A DNA stretch of 64,000 nucleotides, taken from Burkholderia sp. D-99 (GTDB taxonomy: Bacteria; Pseudomonadota; Gammaproteobacteria; Burkholderiales; Burkholderiaceae). Position 1 is the first letter of the stretch, and every line of letters starts with the position of its first letter. The DNA lies in NCBI RefSeq assembly GCF_011605345.1, contig NZ_JAAOXM010000005.1, positions 434,001 to 498,000 on the forward strand, in the 5' to 3' direction. The notes beneath the pieces are model-generated. The model searched no databases. It worked only from the letters and a program-made list of their open reading frames with translations, and was not told where the DNA came from. Below are positions 18,355 to 26,542 of the stretch, one piece after another. Both the position numbers and the translations under genes were made by a program.

Positions 18355-18948
18355 ATGACCCTCGTCGACACCTATCTCGCCGGCCTGCGTGCCGCACTGC
18401 CCGACACCGACAACGCGGCACTCACCGCCGCCACGGGCGCGACGCCCGCGCAGCTCGACGCGCTGCGCGCCGCGTATCCGCAGTGTCCGGCCAGCCTGCT
18501 CGAACTGCTCGGCAAGCTCGACGGCACCTACTGGCGCGACTACGGCGGCACGACGATCAATGTGCTGGTGCTCGGCTCCGACGTCTACGAATACCCGTAT
18601 TACCTGCTGTCGGCCGGACAGATGCTCGAGGAAGGATCGAAGTACCGCGACAGCATCGCGGAGATCTACGGCGACGACGCGAACGACGACGGCGAACTCG
18701 TCGATCCGCGCATCGACATCGCGCTGCCGATGGGCCGGCGGCTGTGCTTCTCGCATTGCATGAACAACGGCGGCACGTCGCAGCTCTACATCGATTTCGA
18801 GCCGGCGCCGGGCGGCAAGGTCGGGCAGGTCGTGCGCTTCCTGCACGATCCCGACAGCTATGCGGTGATCGCCGACGACTTCGACGGCTACCTGCGCAAG
18901 CTGATCGACGACGGTTATGCGTTTGTCATCGATTTCGACGAAGAATAG
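18355..18948 (+). CDS. SMI1/KNR4 (SUKH) family protein
   Basis: 197 residues, cytoplasmic and acidic. The middle holds the SUKH pattern: a leading helix with YPQCPASLLELLGKLDGTYW, then GSDVYEYPYYLLSAGQM and the late LYIDFEPAPGGKVGQVVRF. SUKH proteins often act as immunity factors for contact-dependent toxins, but no toxin gene sits beside it; many solitary members have unknown roles. The start lacks an obvious Shine-Dalgarno. Confidence 0.8.
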   Translation: MTLVDTYLAGLRAALPDTDNAALTAATGATPAQLDALRAAYPQCPASLLELLGKLDGTYWRDYGGTTINVLVLGSDVYEYPYYLLSAGQMLEEGSKYRDSIAEIYGDDANDDGELVDPRIDIALPMGRRLCFSHCMNNGGTSQLYIDFEPAPGGKVGQVVRFLHDPDSYAVIADDFDGYLRKLIDDGYAFVIDFDEE

Positions 18949-19035
18949 CGAAGGGCGGGGCGGTGCCCCGGTTTCGATCATCCGGCGCGGCCGGGCGAAC
19001 GATGTTCGCCGGTTGCCGTTTCAGGAGCATGCACG

Positions 19036-19422
19036 ATGCGAATCTACGTGACGAACGTGTTCGTCGACGACCAGGACAAGGCGTTGGCGTTCTATACCGA
19101 CAAGCTCGGGTTTCAGGTCAAGTACAACGTGCCGGTAGGCGAATTCCGCTGGCTGACCGTGGTGTCGAAGGACCAGCCCGACGGCACGCAGTTATTGCTC
19201 GAACCGAGCAATCATCGTGCGGTGGGGCCGTACAAGCAGGCGCTGTACGAGGACGGCATCCCGGCCGCATCGTTCCAGGTCGACGATCTCGATGCGGAAT
19301 TCGCGCGACTCAAGGATCTGGAGGTCCGCTTCACGCTGGAGCCGATGGACGCGGGGCCCGTGCGTGTCGCCGTGCTCGACGATACGTGCGGGAACCTGAT
19401 TCAACTGATGCAGATGAAGTGA
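19036..19422 (+). CDS. VOC-family (glyoxalase-like) protein
   Basis: 128 residues. One pair of beta-alpha-beta-beta-beta modules is visible: MRIYVTNVFVDDQDKALAFYTDKLGFQV at the start and the closing VRVAVLDDTCGNLIQLMQ. Members bind a metal and act as lyases, dioxygenases or resistance proteins; nothing here selects among them. AGGAG precedes the ATG at a suitable distance. Confidence 0.88.
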   Translation: MRIYVTNVFVDDQDKALAFYTDKLGFQVKYNVPVGEFRWLTVVSKDQPDGTQLLLEPSNHRAVGPYKQALYEDGIPAASFQVDDLDAEFARLKDLEVRFTLEPMDAGPVRVAVLDDTCGNLIQLMQMK

Positions 19423-19446
19423 CGTAACGCGCCGCGCGCGGGGCGT

Positions 19447-19887
19447 TCAGCGCACCGCGACCGGCGGCGCATCGTGCATCCAGCTGCGCTCCTGCGTGCG
19501 GCTCCGGATGCGCCACCCGCATTCGGTTCGCACCAGCAGGTCGCGATACCAGAGCCCGACGAAGCACACGCGATCGTCGCCGGTTTCATCGGCCGAGATC
19601 ATCATCGCCTGGCCGGCCGTTCGCGCGGTGGCGGCATCGCCGTCGACGATCAGCAGCGACGTCGAGATCGTGTGCTGCGTGCCGCGCATCGCCGATGTCA
19701 TCCGTTCCAGGTAGGCGGCGATTTCCGCGCGGCTGCCGGCCGGGCCGCCGAATGCCGTGTAGTCGAGCGTCGCATTGGCCGCGAAGAGGCGCTCGAATTC
19801 GTGCCAGTCGTGACGGTCGACGGCGTGGCAATAGCGGGTCAGCAGATCCTGGATCTCCATCCGGTCGATCGTTTCCTGCGGCGTCAT
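19447..19887 (-). CDS. SnoaL-like (NTF2-fold) protein
   Basis: 146 residues. The start IDRMEIQDLLTRYCHAVDRHDWHEFERLF and later segments (AEIAAYLERM, QHTISTSLLIVDGDAATARTAGQAMM, GLWYRDLLVRTECGWRIRSRTQ) fit the SnoaL_4 / polyketide-cyclase-like or ring-hydroxylating dioxygenase small-subunit fold. It is convergent with the preceding VOC gene. No catalytic partner is adjacent, so the function is unknown. Confidence 0.85.
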   Translation of the reverse strand: MTPQETIDRMEIQDLLTRYCHAVDRHDWHEFERLFAANATLDYTAFGGPAGSRAEIAAYLERMTSAMRGTQHTISTSLLIVDGDAATARTAGQAMMISADETGDDRVCFVGLWYRDLLVRTECGWRIRSRTQERSWMHDAPPVAVR

Positions 19888-20101
19888 GGTGTCGAGGGTG
19901 AGTGGATGACGGGGAAACGATAGCGGGGGCGTGCGGGTGCGGCATCGGCGGAGTGGACTAAGGGCCGGCCCGCTGCCGGCGTGAACGGCATCGCATGTGA
20001 CGCTGTCGGGCTTTCACGTATCGCCCACAAGCGGCAGGGTGACTTCGATGCGAAAGGCCGCGCTCAGGTAGACTCGTGTGCCCTTCAACGGAGTAGATGC
20101 G

Positions 20102-20512
20102 ATGCAACTGCTTGACCACGTGTCAATCAGCGTGCCGGATGTCGACGTGGCACGCCCGTTCTACGATGCCATCATGGCCGCGCTGGGCGCATCCAAGGTC
20201 TATGACCGGGGAACTGCGCTGGGCTACGGCGAACGCTGCAATGCCAACGACACCGCATCGACCTGTCTGGCGGTCTACCTGGACCCCGCTGAAGTTGGTA
20301 TGAGCAAGCGGCACTGGTGCTTCAAGGCTGCGAGCCGCGAGCAGGTGGATGCGTTTTTCGAGGCCGGCCTGTCGACGGGCGGGCAATCCGACGGTGAGCC
20401 CGGCTTGCGGCCGCATTATCACGGCGACTACTACGGCGCGTTTCTCGTCGACCCGGCCGGCAATCGCGTCGAGGCGGTGTGCCACGCGTCCGTGCCGGCG
20501 CACGTATCGTGA
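20102..20512 (+). CDS. VOC-family protein (extradiol dioxygenase-like fold)
   Basis: 136 residues from the ATG at 20102, which has GGAG 8 bases upstream; an in-frame ATG at 20078 is less well placed. It begins MQLLDHVSISVPDVDVARPFYDAIMAALG and ends YYGAFLVDPAGNRVEAVCH, with metal-type His and Glu at the usual places. Typical of lactoylglutathione-lyase-like proteins of unknown substrate. Confidence 0.87.
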   Translation: MQLLDHVSISVPDVDVARPFYDAIMAALGASKVYDRGTALGYGERCNANDTASTCLAVYLDPAEVGMSKRHWCFKAASREQVDAFFEAGLSTGGQSDGEPGLRPHYHGDYYGAFLVDPAGNRVEAVCHASVPAHVS

Positions 20513-20625
20513 CGCGGTGCGGTTGTCGCGCCGCCCGCTCGCGCACGTGACGCAGTGACCGCCACGCGCCGGCCCGATACCGTCCGGCGCGCGGCGCGCA
20601 TTCACGCACTTGCTGCCTGCGCCGC

Positions 20626-21633
20626 TCAATCGAAGTAGTTCAACCCCATCGCGCCCTTCACCTCGGAGAGCGTCGCGCCGGCCACGTCCCGCGCGTGCAT
20701 CGTGCCGCGTTTCAGGATCGCCATCACTTCGGCCTTGTCGGCCTCGAATTCGCGGCGGCGCGCGCGGATCGGCTCGATCAGCGCCTGCAGCCGCTCGTTC
20801 AGCACGCGCTTGACGACGCTGTCGCCGAGCCCGCCGCGGCGGTAGTGCGCCTTCAGCTCGTCTACCTTCTGCACATCGGGCTCGAACGCGTCGAGGAACG
20901 TGAACACGACGTTGCCCTCGACCTGGCCGGGATCGCTTACGCGCAGGTGGTTCGGGTCCGTGTACATGTCCTTCACGGCCTGCGTGATCTCGTCCGGCGT
21001 CGAGCCGAGCGTGATCGCGTTGCCGAGCGACTTGCTCATCTTCGCCTTGCCGTCGATCCCCGGCAGCCGCGTGACCGCCGACAGCACGGCCTCGCATTCG
21101 ACCAGCACCTGCTTGTCGACCGTCGCGTTGAAGCGGCGCACGAGTTCGTTGGTCTGCTCGATCATCGGCAACTGGTCGTCGCCGACCGGCACGTGCGTTG
21201 CCTTGAACGCGGTGATGTCGGCCGCCTGGCTCACCGGGTAGGTCAGGAAGCCGGCCGGGATGTCGCGCTCGAAGCCGCGCAGGCGGATCTCTTCCTTGAT
21301 GGTCGGATTGCGTTCGAGGCGCGCGACCGTGACGAGGTTGAGCAGGTATTGCGACAGCTCGGCGAGCTCGGGCACCTGCGACTGCACGACGATCGTCGAG
21401 ATCGCCGGATCGATGCCGACGGCGAGATAGTCGAGCGCGACTTCGATCACGTTCTCGGTGACGCGCTGGCGGCGGCCCATGTTGTCGGTCAGCGCCTGCG
21501 TGTCGGCGAGCAGCAGGAACTGCTTCGCTTCGTGCTGCATCTGCACGCGCGCGCGCAGCGAGCCGATGTAGTGGCCGAGGTGCAGCGGGCCGGTCGTGCG
21601 GTCGCCGGTGAGGATGGTCGGTCGGGTGGTCAT
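20626..21633 (-). CDS. trpS: Tryptophanyl-tRNA synthetase
   Basis: 335 residues, a normal bacterial TrpRS length. Class I signatures are plain: PLHLGHYIG (16-24, the HIGH motif) and KMSKS (198-202). It charges tRNA-Trp in the cytoplasm. The 5' region contains a 16-residue leader ORF with tandem Trp codons and a terminator hairpin that competes with an upstream segment, so expression is probably controlled by Trp attenuation. A proper Shine-Dalgarno (CGGAGCAA) precedes the ATG at 21633. Confidence 0.96.
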   Translation of the reverse strand: MTTRPTILTGDRTTGPLHLGHYIGSLRARVQMQHEAKQFLLLADTQALTDNMGRRQRVTENVIEVALDYLAVGIDPAISTIVVQSQVPELAELSQYLLNLVTVARLERNPTIKEEIRLRGFERDIPAGFLTYPVSQAADITAFKATHVPVGDDQLPMIEQTNELVRRFNATVDKQVLVECEAVLSAVTRLPGIDGKAKMSKSLGNAITLGSTPDEITQAVKDMYTDPNHLRVSDPGQVEGNVVFTFLDAFEPDVQKVDELKAHYRRGGLGDSVVKRVLNERLQALIEPIRARRREFEADKAEVMAILKRGTMHARDVAGATLSEVKGAMGLNYFD

Positions 21634-21692
21634 GTTGGTCGTTGCTCCGGGTTATCGAAGCCGCCGGCCATGACGTCTGCGCAGAAACGCAA

Positions 21693-21748
21693 ATGCCGCC
21701 ATGGCTGGCGGCATCACGTTCGGGTCATGCAAAAGGAAACGGGCCGCC
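21693..21748 (-). terminator. Attenuator of trpS: terminator and antiterminator
   Basis: In the RNA (minus strand) the terminator stem is ATGCCGCC (21714-21707) pairing perfectly with GGCGGCAT (21700-21693) around a 6-base loop, followed by TTTGCGTTT. The upstream GGCGGC (21748-21743) can pair instead with the GCCGCC of the terminator's left arm, forming an antiterminator. A further segment at the end of the leader ORF, GCCTG, pairs with CAGGC just downstream to make the first (pause) hairpin that sequesters GGCGGC. This is the classical 1:2, 2:3, 3:4 arrangement. The T-run is imperfect. Confidence 0.7.
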
Positions 21749-21752
21749 TGGG

Positions 21753-21803
21753 TCAGGCGCGCCACCAGCAATGCACGTTCGGCGAGGCGGGTTGGGTTTC
21801 CAT
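21753..21803 (-). CDS. trpS leader peptide
   Basis: A 16-codon ORF reading METQPASPNVHCWWRA, ending in TGA just before the attenuator hairpins. Two adjacent Trp codons four codons from the stop are what a ribosome-stalling trp leader needs; Trp is rare, so a WW pair in such a short ORF here is unlikely to be chance. No Shine-Dalgarno precedes it, but a TATACT hexamer 6 bases upstream would place transcription start at or next to the ATG, so it may be translated leaderless. Confidence 0.7.
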   Translation of the reverse strand: METQPASPNVHCWWRA

Positions 21804-21809
21804 GGCGCG

Positions 21810-21815
21810 AGTATA
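21810..21815 (-). promoter_or_regulatory. Candidate -10 element for the trpS transcript
   Basis: TATACT on the minus strand, 6 bases before the leader ATG. The -35 region 16-18 bases upstream (around GCACGT) is a poor match, so the promoter call is tentative. Confidence 0.4.
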
Positions 21816-21842
21816 GCGTAGTGCGGGGACGGACGTGCCGCG

Positions 21843-21998
21843 TCAGCGGATGACCGACTCCATCGCGAGGCAGGCGGTTTCGGCCGACGGCCACAGCAGG
21901 TACAGCAGGCCGGCCATCAGCAGCAGCGCGCCGGCACGCACCAGCGGCGTGCGGTCTTTCTCGCGCGGGGGGCGGGTGGGCGGCTTCGAGTTCTTCAT
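21843..21998 (-). CDS. Small single-span membrane protein
   Basis: 51 residues from the ATG at 21998. A basic, Pro-rich N-terminus (MKNSKPPTRPPREKDR) is followed by one strongly hydrophobic helix (VRAGALLLMAGLLYLLW) and a short tail. The frame extends further upstream but that part is Pro/Thr/Arg-rich and unlike coding sequence. No good ribosome site is seen. It lies immediately upstream of the trpS promoter on the same strand. Function unknown. Confidence 0.45.
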   Translation of the reverse strand: MKNSKPPTRPPREKDRTPLVRAGALLLMAGLLYLLWPSAETACLAMESVIR

Positions 21999-22883
21999 GC
22001 TTGCTGGCGCGCGCGGCGCCACTCCAACGGTTGCTGCAACGGGTCGCGTGAGGCGACGCCGGGGTGTTGCGGGGTTCGACGGGGGCTGGGGTGCGGTCGG
22101 GCACCGTGTCGCCTGGGCGGGACGGCGGGGTTGGCCGCTTGTGGGCATAAAAAGGGACGGTTGAACGCCCTTTGGCTGCCGTCCATGCCGACGCGACCGG
22201 CATCCTACCAGTTCGGCGCTGTGGTGACAGTCAAGAATTGTCGGAGACAGGGGCCGGAGGGGGGCGCGCCGAATGGCCGGAATTGCCCTCCGCGAGCCTT
22301 GACCCGCACACGCGACAGCCGACGATCGAAAGGTACCCGTCGGCCGATTGCATTAATAAACGCCGTTACGCACCCGTGATTATCCGGTGTCGGTTTTTTA
22401 CGATCTCGTCGTAAATGGCTTGGATTATTCATGAAAATAAAACGGCCCAATCGCCACTTCGGATTACGCATTTTTTTGATAATTTCGCTCGCCTTTGCCT
22501 TGCGAAAACCAATTCCATCTGCTTTATTTACTCATACCAAATCAGGATAAAACGCTATCGGGGTATCTCGGCTACTTTGCCAGGCATTCGTGCCTGCCGA
22601 ATCGGCATCGATTCACCACGGCATCCCTGCGATCTGAAGGCGCAGCCCCTTTCCAGAGGGCGGGCTACGCCTGTTGCGCGTGTCCACGCCACTCATGGAG
22701 GCGATCAGGCGACCACGCGGGCCTGCCTATGGCCCGCTGATTAATGCTTTCAAAATGCCAGGCGATATTTGAATAAAAATAATTCTATTGAAAGCGAGTT
22801 TCGCTGATTTATTAATTACCCGTTTACGTTCAAAACCTGGCGGCAAAACCGTAACGCTACCCACGAAGGAGGCTGGATACATC
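21999..22883. other. Long gene-poor, partly AT-rich region before the tyrosinase operon
   Basis: About 885 bases with no supported gene. From roughly 22,330 to 22,880 the sequence is much more AT-rich than the window average and carries stop codons in all frames. A hairpin with a TTCG tetraloop (CAGGCA-TTCG-TGCCTG, 22581-22596) overlaps the palindrome TGCCGAATCGGCA (22591-22603). The stretch probably holds the tyrosinase promoter and may mark the edge of acquired DNA. Confidence 0.5.
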
Positions 22884-24512
22884 ATGACTAACGCATCTGG
22901 AGTCAGAGTTCGTCCGTCGATCGAATCGTTGCAAGTCGAATATCGGAAAGGCAACAAAAAGCCGCTGGAAGACGTGATGCGCGCGTGGAAAGGCATCAAG
23001 GAACTGCCGCCCGACGATCCGAACTCGTTCTTCATGATCGGCGGCTTCCACGGCGAACCGTTCCGCGGCGCCGGCTGGGGTTCGGCGTCTTACTGGGGCG
23101 GTTATTGCAACCACGGCAACGTGCTGTTCCCCACCTGGCACCGTGCCTACCTGGTGCGGCTGGAACAGGCGCTGCAGAGCATCCCCGGTTGCGAGCAGGT
23201 GATGCTGCCGTTCTGGGACGAAACCAGCGAAGAGTCGCTGACGAAAGGCATTCCGTGGGCGCTGACCGACCCGGATTTCGAGCTCGACGGCGTAAAGATT
23301 CCGAATCCGCTGGCCTCCTTCACGTTCAACCGTGCGATCAAAGACCACATCAACGGCGACGATCCGAACTACAGCAAGCCGCTGACTTACGTCACGGTTC
23401 GCTACCCGCTATCGGGGCTCGTGGGTACCCCCGAGGACCGGGCCGCCACCAAAGTGCACAACGACAAGTTCCCCGACGCCACCCAGAACGTCATGTTGCT
23501 GAACCGGAACATCGTGGACTGGCTCACGTCGTACATCGTCGTAAAGGGCGAGGTGGTGCCGACCAACGTGAAGCGCATGTTCGAGCAGTGCCTGGACGCG
23601 CCGAACTACACGTTGTTTTCCAACACGTCGTCCGCGGCCCAGTGGAACGACAATGTTCCGGAAGGCGCGATCCCTGTCGTCTCGCTCGAGGAGCCACACA
23701 ACAAGATTCACCTTGCGGTCGGCGGGTTCGACGTGCCTTACGGTCCGAACAAGTACGACCGCTCGCCGATTCCGGGCGCCAACGGCGACATGGGCGAAAA
23801 CGACACGGCGGGCCTCGACCCGATCTTCTATTTCCACCACTGCTTCATCGATCGCGTGTTCTGGCTGTGGCAGAAGCGCCATGGCTTCACGCAGCACCTC
23901 GACCTCATCGCCGAGTATCCGGGCACCAACTCCGTCGACGCGCAGGGGCCGACGCCGGGCACGGTGCCCAACTCCTGGCTCACGCTCGAATCGCCGCTCG
24001 ATCCGTTCAAGAAGAGCGAGAACGGCAAGGAGCGCGCCTATACGTCGCTCGACTGCATCAACATCGAGGAACAGCTCGGCTACACGTACGGCCCCGGTTC
24101 GCTGGAAAGCCTGCCGAAGCTTTCGCTGGCGGCGACGACCGTGCCGGCCGGCAACAGCAGCAAGGTCGTGCGCGTGACCGGGCTGAATCGTGCGCCGATT
24201 GCCGGGTCGTTCCTGGTTTCCGCGTACGTCAACGTGGACGGCGAGCGGCAGTTGCTCGGTACGCACGCCGTGCTGAGCCGCTGGAGCGTGCAGTCCTGCG
24301 CGAACTGCCAGACGCACGTCGAAGTGAGGGCGTTCTTTCCGCTGAACCAGTTCACGGAAAGTGCGGTGGAGGGTGCCCAGTACGAGGTCGAGGTCCATAC
24401 GCGTGAGGGCGTACGCCTGCAGACGCAACCGGCTTCACCGCCCGCTTCGCAGGCCGTCGCCGGTGCGGCTCCGCAAGCTGCTCCGAAACTGTTCCGGCTC
24501 GAGGTCCGGTAA
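22884..24512 (+). CDS. Tyrosinase (type 3 copper monophenol oxidase)
   Basis: 542 residues; the ATG at 22884 has AAGGAGG 11 bases upstream. CuA ligands are visible as His56 (GFHG), His77 (GYCNHG) and His86 (PTWHR), CuB ligands as His272 and His276 (EPHNKIH) and His319 (FYFHHCFIDRVFWLWQ). Cys75 in the C-x-H arrangement matches the Cys-His thioether of fungal tyrosinases and mollusc hemocyanins. No signal peptide is seen. A C-terminal region of ~150 residues after the catalytic core (from about 400) may be a lid or partner domain; it ends in an Ala/Pro-rich stretch. It should hydroxylate phenols and oxidise catechols to quinones. Two small genes follow on the same strand. Confidence 0.93.
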   Translation: MTNASGVRVRPSIESLQVEYRKGNKKPLEDVMRAWKGIKELPPDDPNSFFMIGGFHGEPFRGAGWGSASYWGGYCNHGNVLFPTWHRAYLVRLEQALQSIPGCEQVMLPFWDETSEESLTKGIPWALTDPDFELDGVKIPNPLASFTFNRAIKDHINGDDPNYSKPLTYVTVRYPLSGLVGTPEDRAATKVHNDKFPDATQNVMLLNRNIVDWLTSYIVVKGEVVPTNVKRMFEQCLDAPNYTLFSNTSSAAQWNDNVPEGAIPVVSLEEPHNKIHLAVGGFDVPYGPNKYDRSPIPGANGDMGENDTAGLDPIFYFHHCFIDRVFWLWQKRHGFTQHLDLIAEYPGTNSVDAQGPTPGTVPNSWLTLESPLDPFKKSENGKERAYTSLDCINIEEQLGYTYGPGSLESLPKLSLAATTVPAGNSSKVVRVTGLNRAPIAGSFLVSAYVNVDGERQLLGTHAVLSRWSVQSCANCQTHVEVRAFFPLNQFTESAVEGAQYEVEVHTREGVRLQTQPASPPASQAVAGAAPQAAPKLFRLEVR

Positions 24513-24526
24513 CCACGGCGCGTGAC

Positions 24527-24555
24527 GAACCGGCGCCATCGCCTGGCGCCGGTTC
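24527..24555 (+). terminator. Strong hairpin after tyrosinase
   Basis: A perfect 12-base stem (GAACCGGCGCCA with TGGCGCCGGTTC) and 5-base loop, 14 bases after the tyrosinase stop and 45 before the next start. It has no T-run, so it may attenuate or protect the message rather than end it. Confidence 0.5.
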
Positions 24556-24599
24556 ACCTCGGCACTTCGACAACGCGGACATGAAGGGGAGAGGCAGGC

Positions 24600-25031
24600 A
24601 TGAGCTACACACCCGAAACCGGCAGCCTGGTAGGCCTGTGGACCTATCGCAGTTTCCTGAACGATCCCGACCCGGCCACCTCGTTCAACGACCTTGAATT
24701 CGGCCTCGGCACGATCGAGATCGCGCAGGCACCGGCGGGCATTTTCAAGGGGCGCATTTTCGGCCCGGGATGGGAGCTGCAGCTCAACGGCTGGATCAGC
24801 TACGGGAATCCCGGCACCGTGCGCTTCCAGGGGCGCGGGGTGGTCAACGGCGAGGAATGGGTCTACGACTATGTCGGGTACGTGAGCGCGCCCTGGCCCA
24901 ATGGCATCGATCAGCGTCCGGCGCTGACCGGTTCGATCGTCCGCACGGTTCCGCATGCGAGCGGCAACGGCGGAGTCGCGCCGGCCGGTGTGGTGTGCTC
25001 GTGGTATGCGGTCATGAGAGATCCCGCCTGA
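24600..25031 (+). CDS. Unrecognised small beta-rich protein of the tyrosinase operon
   Basis: 143 residues with GAGAGGCAGGC before the ATG. The sequence is Gly/Trp/Tyr-rich with regularly alternating strands (GSLVGLWTYRSFLND, GIFKGRIFGPGWELQLNGWISY, NGEEWVYDYVGYV, VCSWYAVMRD), suggesting a small lipocalin- or avidin-like barrel. No signal peptide or metal-binding motif is seen, although its position suggests it could be a partner of the tyrosinase (some bacterial tyrosinases need a small caddie protein); that is inference and it does not resemble MelC1. Confidence 0.7.
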   Translation: MSYTPETGSLVGLWTYRSFLNDPDPATSFNDLEFGLGTIEIAQAPAGIFKGRIFGPGWELQLNGWISYGNPGTVRFQGRGVVNGEEWVYDYVGYVSAPWPNGIDQRPALTGSIVRTVPHASGNGGVAPAGVVCSWYAVMRDPA

Positions 25032-25037
25032 ACGGCC

Positions 25038-25799
25038 ATGACTGCTCCGACTGCACCGCCGGCCGACCCGGCCAGGCGTCCGGCAACGGTGACGGACGCG
25101 ATCCGCGCATGCGTGGGCATCGGCACCGGCCCTGCGCGAACGGCCATGCTTTCGATGCCCGAACGCGTGCGCGGCGCGATGGCGTTCGCGATCCTCGGTT
25201 ACCTGGCCTGCGACTTGCCGACCAGGCTGCATGGCGCTCCTTCCAGCTGGATATGGAGCGGCATCGGTGCGCTTGCCTGCGGTATGGCGGGTTATGCGAC
25301 GAAAAGCGGAGCGCCGGGCAGGTGTGCACGTCGGTCGATGCTGTGGTGCATGGCCGCCATCTGCGCGGGGTTGACGCTCGATGCGATGCGGGCGCCCCTC
25401 GAGGCCATTCTCGACATCTGCGGTGGAACGCTCGATGCCGGCGCGATGTGGAGCACGCTCGTGCTCCATCTCCAATGGTTTCCGATGTCGATGCTGGCCA
25501 TGCTGGCGCTGTTGATCCTGCGCGAGGCCGACCGCCAGGACAGGCATCGACGCAGCGCGGTACGCGTGCTGGTGCGGGCTTCGGTTCGGGTCGCGCTTGA
25601 ATTTGCGGGGATGTTGCTCGTGATGGCACTCGGCATGACCGCGATCAAGGGATTGGCGGTCGGCCTGGGGCTGCGTTGGGATACGAGCGGCGTCGCGTTC
25701 TCGATGCTCGTCAGCATGCTGGCGTTCTACGCACTGAGCGATCGAGCCGCACTCGCAGAGGTATCGCTGAAAAACCGCTTACGAAATAAAAACAGCTGA
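25038..25799 (+). CDS. Polytopic membrane protein of unknown function
   Basis: 253 residues, starting 6 bases after the previous stop and so translationally linked. Hydrophobic segments lie at about 48-65, 75-92, 103-120, 140-162, 183-205 and 215-235, giving five to six membrane spans; basic residues lie at the ends. A DMR-like Asp-rich loop (TLDAMRAPLEAILDICGGTLDAG) sits between spans three and four. I do not recognise the family. It closes the tyrosinase operon. Confidence 0.7.
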   Translation: MTAPTAPPADPARRPATVTDAIRACVGIGTGPARTAMLSMPERVRGAMAFAILGYLACDLPTRLHGAPSSWIWSGIGALACGMAGYATKSGAPGRCARRSMLWCMAAICAGLTLDAMRAPLEAILDICGGTLDAGAMWSTLVLHLQWFPMSMLAMLALLILREADRQDRHRRSAVRVLVRASVRVALEFAGMLLVMALGMTAIKGLAVGLGLRWDTSGVAFSMLVSMLAFYALSDRAALAEVSLKNRLRNKNS

Positions 25800-26113
25800 A
25801 TTACTTAGGATGACAAAAATATATCGGAGATCGCATTCGACGGAACATGATCGAGGCGTAGGTCAATTCCAATAAGAAAGACCACGCGCCCGGCGGCGAG
25901 TGAATGGAGCGCAACGGTATCGGCCGGCCTGCGCGGGGCAGCTTCGTGCCCGCGCATTGCCGCATCGTGCGTCGCGTTGCGTCGAGTTACGTCGCGCGAG
26001 CAGCGGCGTTCGCGCCGGCTCCGGGCAACGAGCGTGTCCACGAGAGGAACGGCGCGCTTTCGTACGGGCGCCGCTTGCCGCACCCGCGGCGACCAGATGC
26101 AACGGGGATCACC
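25800..26113. other. Intergenic region between the tyrosinase operon and the DNase II-like fragment
   Basis: About 314 bases; the start is AT-rich (GAAATAAAAACAGC...ATATATCGG), the rest GC-rich and repetitive (cgcgcg runs). An open frame continues upstream from the fragment to 25904 but its sequence (Arg/Ala-rich) does not look coding. No clear promoter was identified. Confidence 0.4.
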
Positions 26114-26410
26114 ATGAGCATTTCAGCGTGCGACGAACAGAATCAACCCGTCGATACGTGGTTCGCCTACAAGGTGCCGAAACTCATCGGCGGCCAGACC
26201 AGCGCGGGCGCCACCGGCTACGAATACGCGTACTACGACCGCAAGGTGGGCGCGTTCGCCAAATCGCCGAACCTGATGAACGACAAGCAGGGCGCACTGT
26301 TCTACACACTCGATGCGGTATTCGGCAACCCGGCCGGTACCTATGGCTGGGTGCTCTACAACGACGAGATGCCGGCCGACGCCGGTGTTTTACGGCCCGC
26401 GTTTCCGTAA
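26114..26410 (+). pseudogene. DNase II-like protein, N-terminal fragment
   Basis: 98 codons from the ATG at 26114. The whole stretch matches the N-terminus of deoxyribonuclease II: SISACDEQNQPVDTWFAYKVPK (family: C..E.G.PVDWW..YK.PK), GYEYAYYD, a TLDAVF step and GWVLYNDEMPA (family YND.P). Family members run to about 350 residues; here the frame ends soon after the YND motif, before the two HxK catalytic motifs, and no remaining sequence was found downstream in any frame. It is therefore a truncated, presumably non-nucleolytic remnant, unless the short form has its own role. It precedes the R-body genes by ~130 bases. Burkholderia are among the few bacteria known to carry DNase II homologues. 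Confidence 0.7.
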
Positions 26411-26490
26411 CGTGAACCCGCCGGCGTAGGCGCGACGCACGGCGAAGACCGACTTCACAGACCCCTCGCACGGTTCGTCCCTGCAGCGGT

Positions 26491-26511
26491 CCTGCCGAAA
26501 TTTCCGGCAGG
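26491..26511. repeat. Hairpin upstream of the R-body operon
   Basis: CCTGCCG and CGGCAGG around a 7-base AAATTTC loop, 30 bases before the first small ORF of the operon. It could end transcription from the DNase II-like fragment or act as a 5' mRNA structure. Confidence 0.45.
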
Positions 26512-26542
26512 GCCGCCGCCTGTCCATTTCCCGGAGAACACC

